DNA of 10,986 nt, taken from contig RFJS01000213.1 in NCBI GenBank assembly GCA_003694825.1, positions 1 through 10,986 on the forward strand. Reading direction: 5' to 3'. Positions within the stretch are counted from its first letter, which is position 1. Each line of letters begins with the position of its first letter. Below the pieces are notes generated by a model. The model was not told the origin of the DNA and ran no database searches. It saw nothing but the letters and a program-made list of their open reading frames with translations. This stretch comes from Verrucomicrobiota bacterium. Its GTDB lineage: Bacteria; Verrucomicrobiota; Verrucomicrobiia; Opitutales; Opitutaceae. The position numbers and the translations under genes are program-made. Shown here piece by piece: positions 6,921-10,986 of the stretch.

Positions 6921-8381
6921 CTACAACAAGGGCGCGGGCTCAACTTTTCTCGCCTTCGGGAAACGCCGGACCCATCCCCGGACCTGCTCCACGAAAGCGT
7001 CCACCTGGGCCGGCGCCGCGCCGACGAATCGGCTCGTATCCGATAGAATGGCACGTATCTCAGCCTCACTGAGCCCGAGGCGCTCATCGTCGGCCAGGAG
7101 AGCGACAAGATCGGCTTCCCCGCCGCCCTCACGCATCGCACGAGCAGCCGCCAGCGCGTGCTCCTTGATCGCCGCATGGGCCGTCTCCCTGCCTGCCCCG
7201 CGCTTGACGGCTTCCATGAGAATCGTCGTCGTCGCCAGGAACGGCAGCTGCCTTTCGCTTTCCGCCCGAATCGCCGCGGGAAACACCTCGAACTGGTCCA
7301 GCACTGTGAGGAAAGTCTCGAGGAGCCCGTCGGCGGCAAAGAAGGCGTCTGGGAGCATCACGCGGCGGACGACCGAACAAGAGACGTCCCCCTCGTTCCA
7401 TTGGTCTCCTGAAAGCCCCGAAGCCATGGCGACGTGGCCATTGAGAATTGTCATGAACCCGTGGATGCGCTCGCAATTTCGGCAGTTGACCTTGTGCGGC
7501 ATGGCGGATGAGCCGACCTGCCCCTTGCGGAATCCTTCGGTCATCAGCCCGTAGCCGGCCATCAGGCGAACAGTCGTGGAGAAGCTGCCGGCCGCACCGG
7601 CTATCTGGCGCAGCGCCGAGATCGCGTCGAAATCGAGGCTGCGGGGATAAACCTGTCCGACTGCGTTGGCGATGCGCTTGAGGCCGAGGTGTTTCATGAG
7701 CCGCTGCTCCAGGCGCGCAGCCTTCTTCGTGTCGCCGTTGAAAAGCGTGGTCTGGTCGAGCTGCGTGCCCACTGCGCCCTTCAAACCCCGCGCCGGATAG
7801 CGGGCGATGAGTTCGTCGAGCCGCTCGAGCCCGGCCAGCAGTTCCTCACCAAACATGGCGAGGCGCTTGCCGAAAGTGGTGGGCTGAGCCGGCACGTTGT
7901 GTGTGCGGCCGGTGATGAGCAGCGTGCGGTATTTCCGGGCTCGCCGGGCGAGCCGGTTGAGGGCGGCGATCGTCTTGAGCCGGATCAGCTCGAGGCCACG
8001 ATACACCTGGAGCTGCTCGACATTCTCCGTGAGGTCGCGGCTCGTCATGCCCAGATGGATGAATTCGCGGGCGGCCAGCGCGTTGAACTCCTCGATGCGC
8101 GCCTTGACATCGTGCAGCAGTGTGCGTTCACGACGCTCGATCGAATCAAGGTCGATCTGGTCACGCACCCGCTCATAGTCGGCGATGGCGGCGGCCGGGA
8201 TGTTCAGGCCGAGATCGCGCTGCGCTTTCATGACTGCGATCCAAAGATCGCGCTCGATGGCAACGCGTCCCCGCGCCGACCAGATCGCACGCATCTCCGG
8301 CGAGGCATAGCGCTCGGCAAGGACGTTCGGGATAATGTTTCTATTTTCCTGTGACACGGGTGTAAGTGTTGGTTCAGGCAT
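6921..8381 (-). CDS. purB: Adenylosuccinate lyase PurB
   Basis: A fumarase/aspartase superfamily lyase that acts twice in purine synthesis: it releases fumarate from SAICAR and from adenylosuccinate. The 486-residue protein shows NVLAERYAS (19-27), FIHLGMTSRDLTEN (107-120), TGRTHNVPAQPTTFGKR (157-173) with catalytic His161, and the flexible-loop signature GSSAMPHKVNCRNCERI (290-306) carrying the general-base Ser. All are intact. The N-terminal 'NVLAERYAS' form matches the longer class that also includes eukaryotic ADSL rather than the short Bacillus type, as far as I can tell by eye. Start ATG 8381 is preceded by GGAGAGG about 11-12 bases upstream, the clearest ribosome site in the window. 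The first 8 bases overlap the end of the upstream ThuA-like gene, indicating translational coupling. Confidence 0.95.
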   Translation of the reverse strand: MPEPTLTPVSQENRNIIPNVLAERYASPEMRAIWSARGRVAIERDLWIAVMKAQRDLGLNIPAAAIADYERVRDQIDLDSIERRERTLLHDVKARIEEFNALAAREFIHLGMTSRDLTENVEQLQVYRGLELIRLKTIAALNRLARRARKYRTLLITGRTHNVPAQPTTFGKRLAMFGEELLAGLERLDELIARYPARGLKGAVGTQLDQTTLFNGDTKKAARLEQRLMKHLGLKRIANAVGQVYPRSLDFDAISALRQIAGAAGSFSTTVRLMAGYGLMTEGFRKGQVGSSAMPHKVNCRNCERIHGFMTILNGHVAMASGLSGDQWNEGDVSCSVVRRVMLPDAFFAADGLLETFLTVLDQFEVFPAAIRAESERQLPFLATTTILMEAVKRGAGRETAHAAIKEHALAAARAMREGGGEADLVALLADDERLGLSEAEIRAILSDTSRFVGAAPAQVDAFVEQVRGWVRRFPKARKVEPAPLL

Positions 8382-9042
8382 CGAGTGAACGGCCCTCTCC
8401 GCGGGCCGCCCAGAGAAAACCGCGCTGCACGATGGTGCGCGGCGCTTCCGCCTCGAATTCCTCCGGGGCGTGGCCGAGCGAACAGTAAAACACCCGTCCC
8501 TCGCCCCAGCGCCGCTTCCACACCACCGGCATCACGGTGCCGTTGACCCACGGCGCGGATTCGGTGTGAAAAGTGGTCGTGGCCAGAACCTCGGTCGAAG
8601 GATCCACATGCATATAATACTGCTCGCTGCGGATGGTAAAATCGCCAATGCCCGCGACAATGGGATCCTCGGGACGCGTGATGTTGACGGTGTATTCCTT
8701 GATGTTGTCGGGATGCGCCACAAACTGGCCGCCGACCATAAAATTGTAATCCGTATCGCTGCGGAACGCATCACCCATGCCACCGTGGATGCCCGCGAGC
8801 CCGACCCCTGCCTGAACCGCATCGCGCAGGTTCGTCGACTGTTCCGGCGAGATCGTGCCCATTGTCCAGTGAGGAATGATCAGCGAAAGCTCGGCAAGCT
8901 TCTCGCGATCGAGAAGGACGTCGAGCGTATCCGAAAGCTCGGTCTCGAAGCCGGCCCCACGCAACCAGCCGGCCATCATTTCTGCACCATCCTCCGGACG
9001 GTGTCCGTCCCAGCCGCCCCAGATAATCAATGCTTTTCTCAT
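8374..9042 (-). CDS. ThuA-domain protein (class I glutamine amidotransferase-like fold)
   Basis: A 222-residue ThuA-like protein, cytoplasmic by sequence (no signal peptide). The family is named after a Rhizobium trehalose-utilisation gene and has a flavodoxin/amidotransferase-like fold; the enzyme activity of most members is not established. Visible features: first strand KALIIWGGWDGHRPEDGAE (3-21), a short LIIPHWTMGTIS (54-65), the GVGLAGIHGGMGDAF nucleophile-elbow-like turn (79-93) where classical amidotransferases would have Cys but this protein has His-Gly-Gly, FMVGGQFVAHP (101-111), EQYYMHVDP (140-148), and the closing GRVFYCSLGHAPEEFE (182-197). ATG 9042 puts the first strand at the N terminus; the in-frame ATG at 9093 adds 17 residues and is less likely. 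Its last 8 bases overlap purB, so it is the first gene of a two-gene operon. Divergent from the pilT-like gene with 161 bp between starts. Confidence 0.85.
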   Translation of the reverse strand: MRKALIIWGGWDGHRPEDGAEMMAGWLRGAGFETELSDTLDVLLDREKLAELSLIIPHWTMGTISPEQSTNLRDAVQAGVGLAGIHGGMGDAFRSDTDYNFMVGGQFVAHPDNIKEYTVNITRPEDPIVAGIGDFTIRSEQYYMHVDPSTEVLATTTFHTESAPWVNGTVMPVVWKRRWGEGRVFYCSLGHAPEEFEAEAPRTIVQRGFLWAARGEGRSLDA

Positions 9043-9203
9043 GGCAATCGGGTTAAGAAAGATGAAATTCCATCGGAGGCCGAAGGACGGCAAACCCTAA
9101 TTCCCTTTCCTGCCCGAGAAGGTCGTGAGGTGGCTTGCGACTGTTCGCGTTTTTGCGGTTTCGGCTCTCGACTCGGCGGCGCTTTAGCTTTTGTTGCGTT
9201 TCC

Positions 9204-10340
9204 ATGAGGCGAGATCCAGAACGCGCCGTCTACCCCTGGGAGGGCCAGCTCTGTTCGATACACGACTTGCTCGAGGTTTTTACACGACCGGAGTTCAACC
9301 GCATGGGCGTTCCCCGGGTCTCCGACATGCATCTGCGCATCGGCTCGGTCGTGCGCCTGCGACTCGACGGCGATCTCGTGCCCCTGAAAGATGCCGCGCC
9401 GCTCACCGAGGAGATGTTTCACGGCCTGATTTATCCGCTGCTCAACGATGCGCAGATCGAACAAATCACCAAGAGCCCACCGGACGACATCGACACCGCC
9501 TATGATATCGCCGAGGCCGGCATGAGCTTTCGCATCAACGTCTTCGCCGACCGCAACGGCCCCGCGTGTGTGATCCGCGTCCTCCCCCGCGCAATCCCCA
9601 CCCCGGCGGAGATCGGATTCCCCGACGAAAGTGTGTGGCGCCAGATCGTCGAAGCCACCAGCGGCCTTGTCCTCGTCACAGGCGTCACCGGCAGTGGCAA
9701 ATCCACGACCATCGCCAGCCTCCTCCAGTTCATCAACCGCCACCGCCCGGTCAGAATCATCACGCTCGAAGATCCCATCGAGTACGTGCTCCCGGATGAA
9801 ATGGCCCTGATCTCACAACGGCAGATGGGCCTCCACGTCAAATCCTTCGCCGACGGACTCCGCAGTGCGCTGCGCGAAGATCCCGATATCATCTTCGTCG
9901 GCGAGATGCGCGACCTCGAAACGGCTGGCCTCGCGCTCACCGCCGCCGAGACCGGGCACCTCGTCTTCTCCACGCTGCACACCCGGGATGCCCGCGGAGC
10001 CCTCTCCCGCATCGTCGATCTTTTCCCGCCAGAACGGGCCAAGGAGCTGTGCACCATGCTCTCGCTCAGCCTCTCGTGGGTCATTGGGCAGAAACTCGTC
10101 AATCGCTCGGATGGTGAGGGCCGCGTCGTCGCCATGGAGGTCCTCCGTAACAACGCCTCGATCGCCAATCTCATTCGAACCGGAGCATGGCACCAGATCC
10201 CCGCCTTGATGGAAACCCAGCGACGGGAAGGGATGATGACCATGGACCGCCACCTCACCGAACTCGTTCACGCAGATGTCGTCTCACGTTCCGAGGCCGC
10301 GCGTCATGCGAACGACCCGGATTTTATCCGGCGTCTGTAA
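9204..10340 (+). CDS. pilT: Type IV pilus retraction ATPase, PilT/PilU family
   Basis: A hexameric secretion-type ATPase that powers pilus retraction at the inner membrane. The 378-residue protein has an N-terminal PAS-like part with SDMHLRIG (40-47, the 'SDLHL' motif of PilT), then Walker A GVTGSGKST (160-168), the Asp box ITLEDPIEYVLP (186-197), Walker B in REDPDIIFVGEMRD (224-237), and the His box TGHLVFSTLHTRDA (250-263). The C terminus carries ASIANLIRTGAWHQIP (318-333), the equivalent of the PilT AIRNLIRE motif needed for retraction, with changed residues, then MMTMDRHLTELV. About 10-15 extra residues precede the usual N terminus. ATG 9204 is chosen; a TTG at 9135 in frame follows a GAGGTGG sequence and would add 23 Arg/Phe-rich residues, less likely. 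PilT and PilU are hard to separate by eye. No pilB, pilC or pilin gene is adjacent, so it is a stand-alone gene here. Confidence 0.88.
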   Translation: MRRDPERAVYPWEGQLCSIHDLLEVFTRPEFNRMGVPRVSDMHLRIGSVVRLRLDGDLVPLKDAAPLTEEMFHGLIYPLLNDAQIEQITKSPPDDIDTAYDIAEAGMSFRINVFADRNGPACVIRVLPRAIPTPAEIGFPDESVWRQIVEATSGLVLVTGVTGSGKSTTIASLLQFINRHRPVRIITLEDPIEYVLPDEMALISQRQMGLHVKSFADGLRSALREDPDIIFVGEMRDLETAGLALTAAETGHLVFSTLHTRDARGALSRIVDLFPPERAKELCTMLSLSLSWVIGQKLVNRSDGEGRVVAMEVLRNNASIANLIRTGAWHQIPALMETQRREGMMTMDRHLTELVHADVVSRSEAARHANDPDFIRRL

Positions 10341-10422
10341 TCTCGGCCGATCGCGTCGCCTTCGAACGCCCCGTCTTCCCGCCTCCTGCAGCCGGTTACC
10401 CGAAAATCGAAGCTGCCAACCC

Positions 10423-10437
10423 GTCCGAAGTTCGGAC
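10423..10437. repeat. Perfect 15-bp palindrome with adjacent near copy
   Basis: GTCCGAAGTTCGGAC has seven-base arms around a single G. Eight bases later CCGAAGTCCGG (10446-10456) repeats the core CCGAAGTTCGG with one change. It lies 83 bp after the pilT-like stop and 50 bp before ATG 10487. The arrangement of two similar inverted repeats resembles an operator, but no regulator can be named. It could also fold as a small hairpin in RNA. Confidence 0.4.
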
Positions 10438-10486
10438 CGAAATCGCCGAAGTCCGGTGAAGCAGGCCGAGCGCCTGGACCTTTAGA

Positions 10487-10915
10487 ATGCCCGCGAGTCC
10501 GCTATGGTGCACCATCCACCAGGAGGGATCCCGTTATTGGGCGCTTCCGGAATCGCCGGCCGTACCACCGGCATCGTCAAAGCGTCCCCGTGTCTATCAT
10601 GTTCAACGCCGCGACGAAGCACCCCATCGAGACGCGCAGGAGAGCCTGACAGAACAGGATCTTCACGGCTGCCGGTACGGCGTTGGAGAAGGCGTTGTAT
10701 ATACCCCCGGCAAGTCTCTGGAAGAAGGCACAACGCCCGATTTGCTGCCCACCATCGAACACTGTTTTGTCGACATCAGCAGCGTTCGATCAGCCCACAA
10801 CCGGCATTATCATCCTGAACGGCGAATGCCGACCAACGGAAGTCGAGGACAAACGGCATCGATTGAAGATTCGCTTTCTATCCCGGTCGATAGTCTCTCC
10901 ATCCCAAGCGAGTAA
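10487..10915 (+). CDS. Candidate ORF, unrecognised, weak support
   Basis: A 142-codon open frame from ATG 10487 to TAA. I do not recognise the product. It has no signal peptide or membrane segment. The middle (about 50-90) has a balanced composition with acidic residues, e.g. ESLTEQDLHGCRYGVGEG. The C terminus ends in DSLSIPVDSLSIPSE, a six-residue repeat whose two copies differ at six bases, all silent, which favours translation. Against it: by hand count only about 80 of 142 codons end in G or C, while samples from the neighbouring genes run near 70-90%; there is no good ribosome site; and other frames are also open over much of the interval. It may be a transferred or decaying gene, or not coding. 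Confidence 0.25.
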   Translation: MPASPLWCTIHQEGSRYWALPESPAVPPASSKRPRVYHVQRRDEAPHRDAQESLTEQDLHGCRYGVGEGVVYTPGKSLEEGTTPDLLPTIEHCFVDISSVRSAHNRHYHPERRMPTNGSRGQTASIEDSLSIPVDSLSIPSE

Positions 10916-10986
10916 CCGTCCGGCGGTCACCATCCATACCCTGATTTCCGTCCTGCACACGTCCGCCTCGGTGCCATTATAATGCA

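Larger units (their letters stand above)
10341..10986. other. 646-bp region with no recognised gene
   Basis: After the pilT-like stop I recognise no conserved gene. GC content is visibly lower than in the rest of the window, and several overlapping frames stay open on both strands without one dominating. It holds a perfect 15-bp palindrome GTCCGAAGTTCGGAC (10423-10437), followed by a near copy CCGAAGTCCGG (10446-10456); a perfect 12-bp palindrome ATGGTGCACCAT (10504-10515); the candidate ORF 10487-10915; and a TATAAT hexamer at 10978-10983 that could be the -10 box of a gene starting beyond the window, though no good -35 lies at the right distance. No tRNA, rRNA or pilT terminator was seen. 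Confidence 0.6.

Noticed and set aside
10577..10762. 61-codon minus-strand frame with hydrophobic segments (IYNAFSNAVPAAVKILFCQ)
   Set aside because: Starts at GTG without a ribosome site, overlaps other open frames, has no recognisable family, and a stop lies just upstream in frame. Not enough to call a gene.
10978..10983. TATAAT hexamer as a promoter
   Set aside because: It matches the -10 consensus, but no good -35 is found 16-18 bp upstream and the supposed transcript lies outside the window. Noted only within the region description.
1..10986. CRISPR arrays, tRNA/rRNA genes, insertion sequences, toxin-antitoxin or defence genes
   Set aside because: No regularly spaced repeats, tRNA TPsiC-arm-like sequence, transposase motif or known defence-family motif was seen on either strand.

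Overview
The window is about 11 kb of GC-rich bacterial chromosome, mostly conserved single-copy genes and no mobile element I can recognise. The mix points to the PVC superphylum, most likely Verrucomicrobiota: a secreted PhoD-like phosphatase of the type common in Planctomycetes and Verrucomicrobia, a ThuA-fold protein, the 'NVLAERYAS' class of adenylosuccinate lyase, and starts that mostly lack a clear Shine-Dalgarno sequence. This assignment is an inference from gene families, not from a marker gene.

Layout from left to right. 1-546 (+) is the C-terminal end of a hybrid sensor histidine kinase (end of the ATPase domain plus a receiver domain). 592-1743 (-) is ribonuclease D, convergent with the kinase. 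1902-3314 (+) is a secreted PhoD-like metallophosphatase, divergent from rnd. Immediately after it, 3325-3423 holds what looks like the last ~30 residues of a methyl-accepting chemotaxis protein with no start or body: a gene remnant. A GC-rich hairpin (3581-3603) separates this from 3611-4465 (-), a histone-deacetylase-family (AcuC/HDAC-like) enzyme. Divergent from it, 4701-5411 and 5429-6142 (+) are queC and queE, two steps of 7-deazaguanine (queuosine precursor) synthesis, 17 bp apart. 6213-6815 (+) is a conserved exported protein of unknown function. A strong bidirectional terminator (6845-6881) lies between it and purB (6921-8381, -). purB starts inside the end of a ThuA-like gene (8374-9042, -), so the two form a coupled operon. 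Divergent from that, 9204-10340 (+) is a PilT/PilU-type pilus retraction ATPase. 10341-10986 has no recognisable gene. Its base composition and codon-end GC are lower than in the genes to its left. It holds an unrecognised ORF (10487-10915) with a short protein-level repeat, two perfect palindromes, and a TATAAT box at the very edge.

Functional links: QueC and QueE act in one pathway, QueE making the substrate of QueC; QueD and QueF are not in the window. PurB (purine synthesis) and the ThuA-like protein share a transcript but have no obvious common pathway. The other genes look like independent transcription units in alternating orientation. I did not find a convincing new multi-gene system. 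The most unusual items are the chemoreceptor tail fragment and the atypical region at the right end.
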